Part shown: positions 34,227 to 44,896 of the stretch, piece by piece
How positions within the stretch are numbered: position 1 is the first letter of the stretch
Layout: each line of letters starts with the position of its first letter
NCBI RefSeq assembly: GCF_018760365.1
Contig: NZ_JAHIAB010000007.1
Location: 206,912-270,911 of the forward strand
Length of the DNA: 64,000 nt
Source: Pseudooceanicola endophyticus
GTDB taxonomy: Bacteria > Pseudomonadota > Alphaproteobacteria > Rhodobacterales > Rhodobacteraceae
Reading direction: 5' to 3'
The notes under the pieces: generated by a model
The model's input: the letters and a program-made list of their open reading frames with translations, nothing else
Told to the model about the DNA's origin: nothing
The model's database searches: none
Translations under genes and position numbers: made by a program

Positions 34227-35258
34227 TCAGCCTTTCACGGGAACGGGGCCGGTAGAGCGCCCGACCACCAGCTCGGCCTCGAGCATGTGGGTGACCGGGG
34301 CGGCGGCGGGATTGGCGATCAGCGCGACCAGCTTTTCCGCCAGGATGATCCCGGCGCGCCGCACCGAGGACCGCGTGGCGGTGAAGATCGGCACGTCCTC
34401 GCCGTTCTTCAGGTAGGACAGGTCGTCGTCATGGGTGATGACCGAGACGTCGCGCCCCATCCGCAGCCCGGCCTCCTGGATGGCGCGGCGCACGCCGATG
34501 GCCGCCAGCATGGAAGAGGCCAGGATCGCCGTCGGCGGCGCGGCCAGCGCCAGCATGTCGCGGGTGCGGGCAAAGCCGAAGCTTTCGGTCATCTCGTCGC
34601 TGGCCATCAGCGCCGGATCGGGGGCGATACCGGCCCCGGCCAGCGCCTCGGTGTAGCCGGCGCGGCGGCGGCGGGCGAAATCCATCGTCTCGTGGCCGTT
34701 CAGCAGGCCGATCCGGCGGTGCCCCAGATCCAGCAGGAAGCGCGTGGCCCTCTGGAACGAGCGGCGGTTGTTGACGTCGACCCAGTTGTAGGGCCCCGCC
34801 TCTCCGGTCGAGCGGCCATGCACGATGAAGGGCAGCCCGATCTCGCGCAGCAGGGGAATGCGGGGATCCTCGACCAGCGGCCCCTGCAGGATCACCCCGT
34901 CGACGGCGCCGCGGGCGTGCAACTCCCGGTAGACCTTGCCCTCGTCCTCGTCCAGCACCCGGCTGATCATCATGTCGTAGCCATGCCCGGCCAGCGCCTG
35001 GGTCGCCCCGGAGACGAAATCGCCGAACACCGGGTTGACCATCTCGTGCTGGATCGAGGTCGGGATGATCTGCCCGATCACCATGGAGCGCCCGGTGGCC
35101 AGCCCCTTGGCCCGGCTGTTGGGACGGTAGTTGTACTGTCGCGCGGCCTCTTCCACCCGCAGGCGGGTGGCCGTGCTGACCTCCGGATAGCCGTTCAGCG
35201 CCCGGCTGACCGTGGTTTGCGACAGGCCCAGCTTTTCCGACAGGGTCTTCAGGTTCAT
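34227..35258 (-). CDS. aglR: LacI family transcriptional regulator (AglR-like)
   Basis: 343 residues. The N-terminal LacI helix-turn-helix is MNLKTLSEKLGLSQTTVSRA with hinge PNSRAKGLATG; the rest is a periplasmic-binding-protein-like sugar sensor (LGHRRIGLLNG, NGHETMDFA). It is divergent from aglE, as aglR is from aglEFGAK in Sinorhizobium, so repression of alpha-glucoside genes relieved by the sugar is expected. One operator lies seven bases upstream of its own start codon (autorepression) and a second before aglE. Confidence 0.9.
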   Translation of the reverse strand: MNLKTLSEKLGLSQTTVSRALNGYPEVSTATRLRVEEAARQYNYRPNSRAKGLATGRSMVIGQIIPTSIQHEMVNPVFGDFVSGATQALAGHGYDMMISRVLDEDEGKVYRELHARGAVDGVILQGPLVEDPRIPLLREIGLPFIVHGRSTGEAGPYNWVDVNNRRSFQRATRFLLDLGHRRIGLLNGHETMDFARRRRAGYTEALAGAGIAPDPALMASDEMTESFGFARTRDMLALAAPPTAILASSMLAAIGVRRAIQEAGLRMGRDVSVITHDDDLSYLKNGEDVPIFTATRSSVRRAGIILAEKLVALIANPAAAPVTHMLEAELVVGRSTGPVPVKG

Positions 35259-35264
35259 GGTTCC

Positions 35265-35274
35265 AAAGCGCTTT
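35265..35274. promoter_or_regulatory. LacI-type operator at the aglR start
   Basis: AAAGCGCTTT, a perfect ten-base palindrome with the central CG typical for LacI-family operators, immediately upstream of the regulator start codon. Probably the autoregulatory site. Confidence 0.75.
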
Positions 35275-35425
35275 CAAATTTTGTGACTCACATCTTTTAG
35301 GCGAAATGAGGCGCAGGTCAATCCGTTTGAATTCTCACATTCAGACTGCGATATTCATGCGCATTTCAAGGAAAAATTCACGGGATGTTGACAGCGGGCC
35401 GAAGCATCGCATTTAACATTCCAAG

Positions 35426-35439
35426 TCAAAGCGCTTTGA
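35426..35439. promoter_or_regulatory. LacI-type operator upstream of aglE
   Basis: TCAAAGCGCTTTGA, a perfect fourteen-base palindrome sharing its core with the site at 35265, 57 bases before the aglE start. The two centres are 163 bases apart, so looping between them is possible. Confidence 0.8.
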
Positions 35440-35495
35440 AACCCGAGTCGGAGGAGGGACCAGAGCGCCGGAGATTTCAATCGGGAGGAGTATTC

Positions 35496-36764
35496 ATGAG
35501 AAAGACATTTCTCACGGTGACAGCCGTTGCGGCGCTGGCATCCGGCATGGCGCACGCCGAGAACGTGACCGTCTTCGGCCCCTGGCTGGGCCCCGACCAG
35601 GAGGACGTGGAAGCGGTGCTGGACGGCTTTGCCAAGGCCACCGGCTTTACCTATTCCTACGTCGGCTCCGACAGTTTCGAGCAGCAGATCCGCATCGATG
35701 CGGAGGCCGGATCGGCCCCCAACATCGCGATCTTCCCGCAGCCGGGGCTGGCCGCCGACATGGCGCGCGGCGGCTTCCTGACCGCCCTGCCCGACAACAC
35801 CGCCGACTGGCTGAAGGAGAATTACGCCGCCGGCGACAGCTGGGCGAAGCTTGGCAGCTTCAAGGGACCGGACGGCACCAGCAAGGTCTACGGCTTTCCC
35901 TACAAGGTCGATGTGAAATCGCTGGTCTGGTACGTCCCCGAGAATTTCGAGGACATGGGCTACGAAGTGCCCAAGACCATGGAAGAGCTGAAGGCGCTGA
36001 CCGAACAGATGGTCGCCGACGGAGAGACCCCCTGGTGCATCGGCCTGGGCTCGGGCGGGGCGACCGGCTGGCCGGCGACCGACTGGGTCGAGGACATCAT
36101 GCTGCGCAACAACCCGCCCGAGGTCTACGACGACTGGGTCAGCAACAAGATGCCGTTCAACGATCCCCGCGTCGTCAAGGCGATCGAGGATTTCGGCTGG
36201 TTCGCCAAGGATGATGCCAAGGTCGCGGGCGGCGCCGCCGCCGTTGCCACCACCGATTTCCGCGACAGCCCCAAGGGCCTCTTCTCGATCCCGGCGCAGT
36301 GCTACATGCAGCACCAGGCCAGCTTCATCCCCAGCTTCTTCCCCGAGGGCACCGAGATCGGCACCGATGTCGATTTCTTCTACTTCCCCTCCTATGCCGA
36401 CAAGGACCTGGGCAACCCGGTGCTGGGCGCCGGCACGCTGTGGTCGATCACCAATGACAGCAAGGGCGCCGAGGCGCTGATCCAGTACCTCGAAACCCCC
36501 GAGGCGCACGAGATCTGGATGGCCCGTACCGGCTTCCTGACGCCGTTCAAGAAGGTCGACACCTCGGTCTTCGGGGATCCGACCATGAAGAAGATGAACG
36601 AGATCCTGCTGCAGGCCACCACCTTCCGCTTCGACGCCTCCGACATGATGCCGGGTGCGGTGGGCGCGGGCAGCTTCTGGACCGGCATGGTCGATTTCGT
36701 CGGCGGCAAGTCGGCGCAGGACGTGGCCGACGACATCCAGGCCTCCTGGGACGCGATCAAGTAA
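35496..36764 (+). CDS. aglE: Alpha-glucoside ABC transporter substrate-binding protein
   Basis: 422 residues with a Sec signal (MRKTFLTVTAVAALASGMAHA). Mature protein: family 1 sugar-binding protein, with NVTVFGPWLGPDQEDVEAVL, SAPNIAIFPQPGLAADMARGG, WCIGLGSGGATGWPATDW. Binds sucrose, maltose, trehalose or similar alpha-glucosides in the periplasm in characterised relatives. The ATG at 35496 follows GGGAGGAG. First gene of aglEFGAK; a GC-rich hairpin separates it from aglF. Confidence 0.92.
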   Translation: MRKTFLTVTAVAALASGMAHAENVTVFGPWLGPDQEDVEAVLDGFAKATGFTYSYVGSDSFEQQIRIDAEAGSAPNIAIFPQPGLAADMARGGFLTALPDNTADWLKENYAAGDSWAKLGSFKGPDGTSKVYGFPYKVDVKSLVWYVPENFEDMGYEVPKTMEELKALTEQMVADGETPWCIGLGSGGATGWPATDWVEDIMLRNNPPEVYDDWVSNKMPFNDPRVVKAIEDFGWFAKDDAKVAGGAAAVATTDFRDSPKGLFSIPAQCYMQHQASFIPSFFPEGTEIGTDVDFFYFPSYADKDLGNPVLGAGTLWSITNDSKGAEALIQYLETPEAHEIWMARTGFLTPFKKVDTSVFGDPTMKKMNEILLQATTFRFDASDMMPGAVGAGSFWTGMVDFVGGKSAQDVADDIQASWDAIK

Positions 36765-36775
36765 GCCGCCACCCC

Positions 36776-36795
36776 GGGGGCCCCGCGGGGCCCCC
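36776..36795 (+). other. GC hairpin between aglE and aglF
   Basis: GGGGGCCCC-GC-GGGGCCCCC directly after the aglE stop. No T-run follows. Expected to hold back decay or transcription so that binding protein exceeds permease. Confidence 0.55.
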
Positions 36796-36818
36796 GTCGC
36801 GACGCACATGAGGGCACC

Positions 36819-37826
36819 ATGAACCCAGCACTTCAGGCCGTCATCACCATCGCCATCGGCGTCGGGGGCTGCATCGGCTATTTCTACCTGGCCAACCTGA
36901 TCCTCGACAAGGTGCTCTGCCCGGCGCGCGGGCCCAACATCGGGCGCAACATCAACCGCGCCAACATGATCCGGCCCTGGCTGTTCCTGTTCCCGGCAAT
37001 CTTCGCCCTCGGCCTCTACCTGGCCTACCCGGTGGTCGAGACGATCCGCCTGTCGCTGACCCACCGTCTGCCCGGCGGCGGCTACGAATGGGCGGGCCTG
37101 TCGAATTACCGCCAGATGATGCACGAGCCGAAGTTCTGGGAGGCCATGCGCAACAACATGCTCTGGCTGATCGTGGTGCCCGCCGCCGCGACCGCCTTCG
37201 GGCTTCTGGCGGCCCAGCTGACCGACCGGATCCGCTGGGGCAGCCTGGCGAAATCGCTGATCTTCATGCCGATGGCGATCTCCTTCGTGGGGGCGGCGGT
37301 GATCTGGAAGCTGGTCTACGACGCCCGCCCCGCCGGGTCCGAGCAGATCGGCATCCTGAACGCGGTCTACATGGCGCTTGGCGGTGACACCCCGCAGCAA
37401 TGGCTGACCGTGCCGTTCTGGAACAACTTCTTCCTGATGATCGTGCTGATCTGGATCCAGACCGGCTTTGCCATGGTGATCCTCTCGGCCGCGCTGCGCG
37501 GCATCCCCGACGAAACGGTCGAGGCCGCCATCGTCGACGGCGCCAACCCGTTCCAGATCTTCTTCCGCATCAAGGTGCCGCAGATCCGGAACACCATCGT
37601 CGTGGTCTGGACCACCATCACCATCCTGGTGCTGAAGATCTTCGACATCGTCTTCGCCATGACCAACGGCCAGTGGGAGACCCAGGTCCTGGCCAACTAC
37701 ATGTACGACAAGCTGTTCCGGGCGAACGACTGGGGCGTCGGCTCTGCCTCGGCCATGGTGATCATGATCCTGGTGCTGCCGATCCTGGTCTGGAACGTGC
37801 GCAACGCGCGCCGCGAGATGCGCTGA
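36819..37826 (+). CDS. aglF: Alpha-glucoside ABC transporter permease
   Basis: 335-residue inner-membrane permease of the sugar (MalF-like) type. An extra N-terminal helix (AVITIAIGVGGCIGYFYLANLIL) precedes the core, as usual for AglF. EAA loop: TVEAAIVDGANPFQIFFRIKV. Forms the channel with AglG. Confidence 0.93.
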   Translation: MNPALQAVITIAIGVGGCIGYFYLANLILDKVLCPARGPNIGRNINRANMIRPWLFLFPAIFALGLYLAYPVVETIRLSLTHRLPGGGYEWAGLSNYRQMMHEPKFWEAMRNNMLWLIVVPAAATAFGLLAAQLTDRIRWGSLAKSLIFMPMAISFVGAAVIWKLVYDARPAGSEQIGILNAVYMALGGDTPQQWLTVPFWNNFFLMIVLIWIQTGFAMVILSAALRGIPDETVEAAIVDGANPFQIFFRIKVPQIRNTIVVVWTTITILVLKIFDIVFAMTNGQWETQVLANYMYDKLFRANDWGVGSASAMVIMILVLPILVWNVRNARREMR

Positions 37827-37835
37827 GGAGACCCC

Positions 37836-38987
37836 ATGGACAATATCGCCGGCAAGAAAAGCGCGCTGAGCTGGGCCGTGCACCTTTCGGTGCTGGTGCT
37901 GGTGGTGCTCTGGCTGCTGCCCACCGCGGGCCTCTTCATCTCGTCCTTCCGGACCGCCGACCAGATCGCCGCCACCGGCTGGTGGAAGGCGCTCTTCGCC
38001 TCCGAGCAAAACCTGGCGCTGCGCACCGGTGCCCCCGACAGTGCCCGCCAGGCAGGCGGGCTCTACGTGATCGAGGGCAACCTGCTGGAGGGAGAGAACC
38101 CCGATGCCCGGATCGCCACCTGGGGCACCACGCCGCGCCAGCTGGACGAGTTCAAGGCCGGAGAGACCGGCACCACCCGCGACGGCGCCAGCCTGACCCT
38201 GAAGGCCGACGGCAGCTACCGGATGGAAAGCCCCAGCCCCTTCGAGGGCAAGCGCGGAGAGCGGCTGTTCGCCGTGGCCAAGCTGCCGCCGAAGTTCACC
38301 CTGGCCAACTACGCCCGGGTGCTGTTCAGCGGCAATGCCACCGACAGCATGGCCAAGGCCTTCTTCAACACGCTGACGGTGACGATCCCGGCGACGATCA
38401 TCCCGATCCTGATCGCCGCCTATGCGGCCTATGCGCTGGCCTGGATGAACTTTCCCGGCCGGGCGCTGTTGATCGCCGTGGTGGTGGCGCTGCTGGTGGT
38501 GCCGCTGCAGCTGGCGCTGATCCCGCTGCTGAAGCTGCATCTGGCGATCGGCATCGGCAAGGGCTACCTGGGGGTCTGGCTGGCCCATACCGGCTTCGGC
38601 CTGCCGATGGCGATCTACCTGCTGCGCAACTACATGGCCGGCCTGCCGCGCGACATCATCGAGAACGCCCGCGTCGACGGGGCATCGGAATTCGAGATCT
38701 TCCGCAAGATCATCCTGCCCCTCTCCTTCCCGGCGCTGGCCAGCTTCGCGATCTTCCAGTTCCTGTGGACATGGAACGACCTGCTGGTCGCGAAGGTTTT
38801 CCTTATCGATGCCACGGGGAAGACCACCGTGATGACCGCGCAGATCGTGGAACTCATGGGCACCCGCGGCGGCAACTGGGAGATCCTGGCGACTGCCGCC
38901 TTCGTCTCCATCGCGGTGCCGCTGATCGTCTTCTTCGCCATGCAGAAATACCTGGTGCGCGGCCTGCTGGCCGGCTCCGTCAAATAG
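37836..38987 (+). CDS. aglG: Alpha-glucoside ABC transporter permease
   Basis: 383-residue MalG-like permease. Between the first and second helices there is a periplasmic insertion of about 100 residues (roughly 55-150), which makes AglG proteins longer than ordinary MalG. EAA loop: IIENARVDGASEFEIFRKII. It follows aglF by nine bases. Confidence 0.93.
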   Translation: MDNIAGKKSALSWAVHLSVLVLVVLWLLPTAGLFISSFRTADQIAATGWWKALFASEQNLALRTGAPDSARQAGGLYVIEGNLLEGENPDARIATWGTTPRQLDEFKAGETGTTRDGASLTLKADGSYRMESPSPFEGKRGERLFAVAKLPPKFTLANYARVLFSGNATDSMAKAFFNTLTVTIPATIIPILIAAYAAYALAWMNFPGRALLIAVVVALLVVPLQLALIPLLKLHLAIGIGKGYLGVWLAHTGFGLPMAIYLLRNYMAGLPRDIIENARVDGASEFEIFRKIILPLSFPALASFAIFQFLWTWNDLLVAKVFLIDATGKTTVMTAQIVELMGTRGGNWEILATAAFVSIAVPLIVFFAMQKYLVRGLLAGSVK

Positions 38988-38997
38988 GATCTTGCCA

Positions 38998-40647
<1,650 letters not shown>

Positions 40648-40653
40648 GGCACC

Positions 40654-41745
40654 ATGGCTCAGCTCAAGCTCAGGGACGTGGAAAAGACCTATGGCGGGCT
40701 CGTCAACGTCCTGAGGCATATCGACCTGGAGATCGAGGCCGGCGAACTGATCGTCTTCGTCGGCCCTTCGGGCTGCGGCAAGTCCACGCTGCTGCGGATG
40801 ATCGCGGGGCTGGAGAAGATCTCGGGCGGGACACTCGAGATCGACGGGCAGGTCATGAACGACGTGCCCCCCGCCCAGCGGGGCATCGCCATGGTGTTCC
40901 AGAGCTACGCGCTCTACCCGCACATGACCGTGCGAGAGAACATGGCCTTTGCCCTGAAGATCGCCAAGAAATCCAAGGCCGAGATCAATGCCGCGGTCGA
41001 GGAGGCCGCCCGCGCCCTGCAGCTTGAGCCCTACCTGGACCGTCTGCCCAAGGCGCTGTCCGGCGGGCAGCGCCAGCGTGTCGCCATCGGGCGCTCGATC
41101 GTGCGCGACCCGAAGATCTACCTCTTCGACGAACCGCTCTCGAACCTGGATGCGGCGCTGCGCGTCGCCACCCGGATCGAGATCGCCCAGCTGAAGGAGC
41201 GGATGCCGGACCGCACGATGATCTACGTCACCCACGACCAGGTGGAGGCGATGACGCTGGCGTCGCGCATCGTGGTGCTGGCCAACAAGGGGATCGCCCA
41301 GGTGGGCACGCCGCTGGATCTCTACGAACGCCCCGAGAACGAGCTGGTGGCGCAGTTCATCGGCTCTCCGGCGATGAACCTGCTGCCCGGCACCATCACC
41401 GGCACCGGGGCGCAGACCACCGTGCAGCTCGATCACGGAGAGATCGCGGTCTCGGCCATCCCGACCACCGACGGCGACATGGGCAAGGCCGTCAACATCG
41501 GCATCCGCCCCGAGCACCTGTCCCCGACCGAGGGGCCGGAGGCGCTGTTCCGCGGCCGGGTCGACTATTCCGAGGCCCTGGGCGAGGTGACGCTGCTGTA
41601 TTTCGAGGCCCGCGGGGCCGAACCGGCGCTGATCGCCAAGCTGCCCGGCATCCATGCCGGGCTGCGCGGCCAGACCGTGGCGCTGCGCGCCGATCCCGAC
41701 CGCGTGCACCTGTTCCACGAGGGCCGCTCGATGCGGCCCGCGTGA
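40654..41745 (+). CDS. aglK: Alpha-glucoside ABC transporter ATP-binding protein
   Basis: 363 residues of the MalK/UgpC family. Walker A GPSGCGKST, Q-loop MVFQSYALYPH, signature LSGGQRQRVAIGRSI, Walker B IYLFDEPLSNLDAAL, H-loop VTHDQVEAM, and a C-terminal regulatory OB-fold region from about residue 235. Last gene of the aglEFGAK operon, convergent with a HAD gene. Confidence 0.94.
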   Translation: MAQLKLRDVEKTYGGLVNVLRHIDLEIEAGELIVFVGPSGCGKSTLLRMIAGLEKISGGTLEIDGQVMNDVPPAQRGIAMVFQSYALYPHMTVRENMAFALKIAKKSKAEINAAVEEAARALQLEPYLDRLPKALSGGQRQRVAIGRSIVRDPKIYLFDEPLSNLDAALRVATRIEIAQLKERMPDRTMIYVTHDQVEAMTLASRIVVLANKGIAQVGTPLDLYERPENELVAQFIGSPAMNLLPGTITGTGAQTTVQLDHGEIAVSAIPTTDGDMGKAVNIGIRPEHLSPTEGPEALFRGRVDYSEALGEVTLLYFEARGAEPALIAKLPGIHAGLRGQTVALRADPDRVHLFHEGRSMRPA

Positions 41746-41755
41746 GCGACGGCGT

Positions 41756-42403
41756 TCAGGCGGTCTGGTCTTCGGGCAGCCGCGCCAGCAGATCGGCCAG
41801 CGGGCGCACCCCCTCGAGCAGATCGCCCTCGGCATGGGGCACCGCATAGACGGTGGCCCCAGCCGCCAGCCCGGCGCGCATCCCAGTGGCGCTGTCCTCG
41901 ACCACGGCGCAGGCCTCGGGGGCCACGCCCAGCAGCAAGGCGGCGCGCAGGTAGGGTTCTGGCGCGGGCTTGCCCTGCACCACGTCGTTGCGGGTCACGC
42001 TGACCAGACCCGGGCGCTCCAGCCCGAGGGTCGCGATATTGGCCGCCACGATCATCCGGTCGGAATTCGACACCAGCGCCTGCGCCACCCCCAGCGCCGC
42101 CAGCCGATGCCAGAGCGCCAGCGTTTCCGGGATCGCCGGGATCTCGGGCGCATGAGAGATGTAGTCGGCAAAGCGCCGCTTCGTCCATTCCGCCATGCCC
42201 AGCGGCAGGCCGTAATCGCTTTGCAGCAGACCCAGGGACATTTCCTCGCTGCGGCCCACGGTGCGTTCGTGGAAATCCTCTGGCAGGGTCACGCCGACGC
42301 TGGCGGCCACCCGGCGAAAGGTCTCCAGGTGCAGCGGTTCGCTGTCGGCCAGCGTGCCGTCGATGTCCCACAGGACGGCGGCATGGGGAAAACCTTCGGT
42401 CAT
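41756..42403 (-). CDS. HAD-superfamily hydrolase (subfamily IA, beta-phosphoglucomutase-like)
   Basis: 215 residues. HAD motif I DIDGTLADSEPLH (nucleophile aspartates at the start), motif II ALVSNSDRM, motif III lysine in VVQGKPAPEPYLRAA, motif IV VVEDSATGM. The DxDGTLxDSEPLH and GKPAPEPYL forms are those of phosphatases and beta-phosphoglucomutases acting on sugar phosphates. Start taken as ATG 42403, though no strong ribosome site precedes it. It lies convergently after aglK; a role in sugar-phosphate metabolism is plausible. Confidence 0.85.
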   Translation of the reverse strand: MTEGFPHAAVLWDIDGTLADSEPLHLETFRRVAASVGVTLPEDFHERTVGRSEEMSLGLLQSDYGLPLGMAEWTKRRFADYISHAPEIPAIPETLALWHRLAALGVAQALVSNSDRMIVAANIATLGLERPGLVSVTRNDVVQGKPAPEPYLRAALLLGVAPEACAVVEDSATGMRAGLAAGATVYAVPHAEGDLLEGVRPLADLLARLPEDQTA

Positions 42404-42615
42404 GCGCGGCACGCGGCGGGACGGAGGGGCAGGAACACGGGGGATATCTCCTTCAGGGCAGGTTGCCCCCATGTTAGCGGTCCCGGCGGGCGCGGGGCAA
42501 GCCGGGCCGCCCCGCAGGACCTGCCCGCTGCCCCTGCGACAGCCAGATGCCCCATGGGCAAGCGCCCGCCCCCGTGGCACTCTGGTCGCAACCTGACCCC
42601 GGGAGCCCGCCCACC

Positions 42616-42960
42616 ATGTACCCCCTGCTGTCTTCCTGCCGCCAGCACCCCCGGCTGGGCCTTGCCTTCGGGCTGGCGCTGGTGGTGGCGCTGATCTGCC
42701 TGCTGCGGCTGGGGCTGGTGCTGGCCGACTGGCATCCCCCCGACCGTCACGAAATCGAGCCCTGGATGACCGTCGGGCTGATCGGGCGCATCAACCATGT
42801 CAATCCGCGCCGCATCGACCAGGTGGCCGGCCTGCCCTCTCCCGGCAAGCACCCCTACACGATCGAGCAGATCGCCCAGATGCAGGGCACCGACACCGCC
42901 ACCGTAATCGCCCGAATCGAGGCCGCGATCACCCAGCTCAAGTCCCAGGCCGCGCCATGA
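42616..42960 (+). CDS. Small membrane protein of unknown function
   Basis: 114 residues. One membrane helix near the N terminus (LAFGLALVVALICLLRLGLVL), then a soluble part: INHVNPRRIDQVAGLPSPGK and a terminal helix IEQIAQMQGTDTATVIARIE that resembles a helix-hairpin-helix or small DNA-binding helix only weakly. I do not recognise the family. It overlaps the DedA gene by four bases, so the two are co-expressed. Confidence 0.7.
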   Translation: MYPLLSSCRQHPRLGLAFGLALVVALICLLRLGLVLADWHPPDRHEIEPWMTVGLIGRINHVNPRRIDQVAGLPSPGKHPYTIEQIAQMQGTDTATVIARIEAAITQLKSQAAP

Positions 42961-43589
42961 GCCTGACCGAATGGCTTCTTGCGCTGGTGCCCAGCTACGG
43001 CCCGCCGCTGCTGGGCGGGGTGATCTTCCTGTCCTGCTTCGCCCTGCCGCTGCCGGCCTCGATGATGCTGATGGCGGCGGGCGGGTTCTCGGCGGTGGGG
43101 GATCTTTCGCTGCCACTGGTGCTGGCGGCAGCGGTCCTCGGGCTGATTGCCGGGGACCAGTGCGTCTATTTCGCCGGGCGCTACGGTGGCGCACGGCTGA
43201 TGCAGCACCTGGCACGCCGCGCGGCGCCGATCCGGCGCGCCCGCGACATGCTGGTCGAGCGTGGCGGCATCTTCCTGTTCCTGTCGCGCTGGCTGTTTTC
43301 GCCGATCGGGCCTTACGTGAACTTCGCCGCCGGGGCCTCGGGGCTGTCGTGGCCGCGTTTCGTCCTGTGGGGCACCCCGGGGGAACTGGTCTGGGTCAGC
43401 ATCTACCTGGGACTCGGCTACGGCTTTGCCGGCCAGCTGGAGCAGGCCTCGGACGCGGCGCTTTCGGCGGTGCTGGCGCTTGGCGCGGGGGCGCTGGCGC
43501 TCTGGCTGGGCCGGGTGCTGATCCGCGCCCACCGCCGGCGCCGCGAAGCGGGCAGCGATGCGCTGCAGCAGGCCGCCCCGCCGCGCTAA
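42957..43589 (+). CDS. DedA family membrane protein
   Basis: 210 residues, DedA/VTT-domain protein. LPLPASMMLMAAGGFSAVGDL near the start, GRYGGARLMQHL, then the family motif FLSRWLFSPIGPYVNFAAGAS. DedA proteins act in membrane homeostasis, some as lipid-carrier flippases (undecaprenyl phosphate recycling). Overlaps the upstream small gene; its role with that protein is unknown. Confidence 0.9.
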   Translation: MSLTEWLLALVPSYGPPLLGGVIFLSCFALPLPASMMLMAAGGFSAVGDLSLPLVLAAAVLGLIAGDQCVYFAGRYGGARLMQHLARRAAPIRRARDMLVERGGIFLFLSRWLFSPIGPYVNFAAGASGLSWPRFVLWGTPGELVWVSIYLGLGYGFAGQLEQASDAALSAVLALGAGALALWLGRVLIRAHRRRREAGSDALQQAAPPR

Positions 43590-43657
43590 GCCCGTCCCTG
43601 CCTTGACACTTCCGCCCCGGGGCTTCCTTCTGCCTGCACGCCACCAGGAGACCCGGG

Positions 43658-44896
43658 ATGAAGACCCAATTCGACGCGGAGCTTGAAGACCGCCTGACCC
43701 GCTATGCCGCCATCGACAGCCAGAGCGACGCGGCCTCGCCCAGCCGGCCCAGCAGCCGCAACCAGTTCGCCATGCTGAGCCTGCTGCGCGACGAGCTGAC
43801 GGCGATGGGCGCCGAGGAGGTCACGCTGACCGATTACGGCGTCGTGCTGGCGACCATCCCCGCCACCGCCCCGGGCCCCGTTGTCGGCCTGCTGGCCCAT
43901 GTCGACACCGCCCCGCAGTTCAACGCCACCGGGGTGAAGCCCCGGGTGATCCGCAACTACGACGGCCAGGACATCACCTATCCCGACAACAACGAGCTGG
44001 TGCTTTCGCCCGCGGCCTCGCCCTACCTCGCCAGCAAGACCGGGCACGACATCATCACCGCCTCCGGCACCACCCTGCTGGGCGGCGACGACAAGGCCGG
44101 CGTCGCCATCATCATGACCGCCGCGCGGCACCTGCTGGAAAATCCCGAGCTGCCGCATCCGAAGCTGCGCCTGGCCTTCACCCCCGACGAAGAGATCGGC
44201 CGCGGCGTCGGACCCGAGCTGCCGAAGGACCTGGCCTGCGACTTTGCCTATACCTTCGACGGTGGCCGCGTCGGCGAGATCGAATACGAGACCTTCTCCG
44301 CCGATGGGGCGGTGGTCACGGTGCGCGGCGTCTCGATCCACCCGGGCTATGCCACCGGCAAGCTGGTGAACGCGACGCATCTGGCCTCCAAGATCGTCTC
44401 GATGCTGCCGCAGGCCACCATGACCCCCGAAACCACCGCCGAGCGCGAAGGCTTCATCCACATCACCAACATGACCGGCGATGCCTTCGAGATGACGCTG
44501 ACCCTGATCCTGCGCGATTTCGAGCGCGAGGGGCTGGCGGAAAAGGGCGATCTGCTGCGCCAGGTCTGCGCCGCCGTGCAGGCCGGCGAACCCCGCGCCC
44601 GCATCACCTGCGAGATCTCTCCGCAGTACCGCAACATGCGCTACTGGCTGGAAAACGACATGACCCCGGTGGAACTGGCCTGGGCGGCGGCGCGCCGTGT
44701 CGGCCTCGATCCGGTCTCGGTGCCGATCCGCGGCGGCACCGACGGATCGCGTCTGACCGAACAGGGCGTGCCCTGCCCCAACCTGTTCACCGGGATGCAG
44801 AACATTCACGGACCGCTGGAATGGATCTCGGTACAGGACATGGGCGCCGCGACCGGGTTCTGCCTGGCCCTGGTGGCCGAGGCCACCAGCCGCTGA
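43658..44896 (+). CDS. pepT: Peptidase T (aminotripeptidase)
   Basis: 412 residues, M20B zinc tripeptidase. RYAAIDSQSDAASPSRPSS at the start, zinc ligands in LLAHVDTAPQFN and GGDDKAGVAII, catalytic glutamates in TPDEEIGRG, and IRGGTDGSRLTEQGVPCPNL. Releases N-terminal residues from tripeptides in the cytosol. Its TGA directly abuts the stop of the convergent diguanylate cyclase gene. Confidence 0.94.
   Translation: MKTQFDAELEDRLTRYAAIDSQSDAASPSRPSSRNQFAMLSLLRDELTAMGAEEVTLTDYGVVLATIPATAPGPVVGLLAHVDTAPQFNATGVKPRVIRNYDGQDITYPDNNELVLSPAASPYLASKTGHDIITASGTTLLGGDDKAGVAIIMTAARHLLENPELPHPKLRLAFTPDEEIGRGVGPELPKDLACDFAYTFDGGRVGEIEYETFSADGAVVTVRGVSIHPGYATGKLVNATHLASKIVSMLPQATMTPETTAEREGFIHITNMTGDAFEMTLTLILRDFEREGLAEKGDLLRQVCAAVQAGEPRARITCEISPQYRNMRYWLENDMTPVELAWAAARRVGLDPVSVPIRGGTDGSRLTEQGVPCPNLFTGMQNIHGPLEWISVQDMGAATGFCLALVAEATSR

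Noticed and set aside
35355..38588. Very long minus-strand open frame (about 1077 codons) across the agl genes
   Set aside because: It is antisense to aglE, aglF and aglG, is rich in His, Gln, Arg and Gly as expected for frame shadows in GC-rich DNA, and has no family motif.
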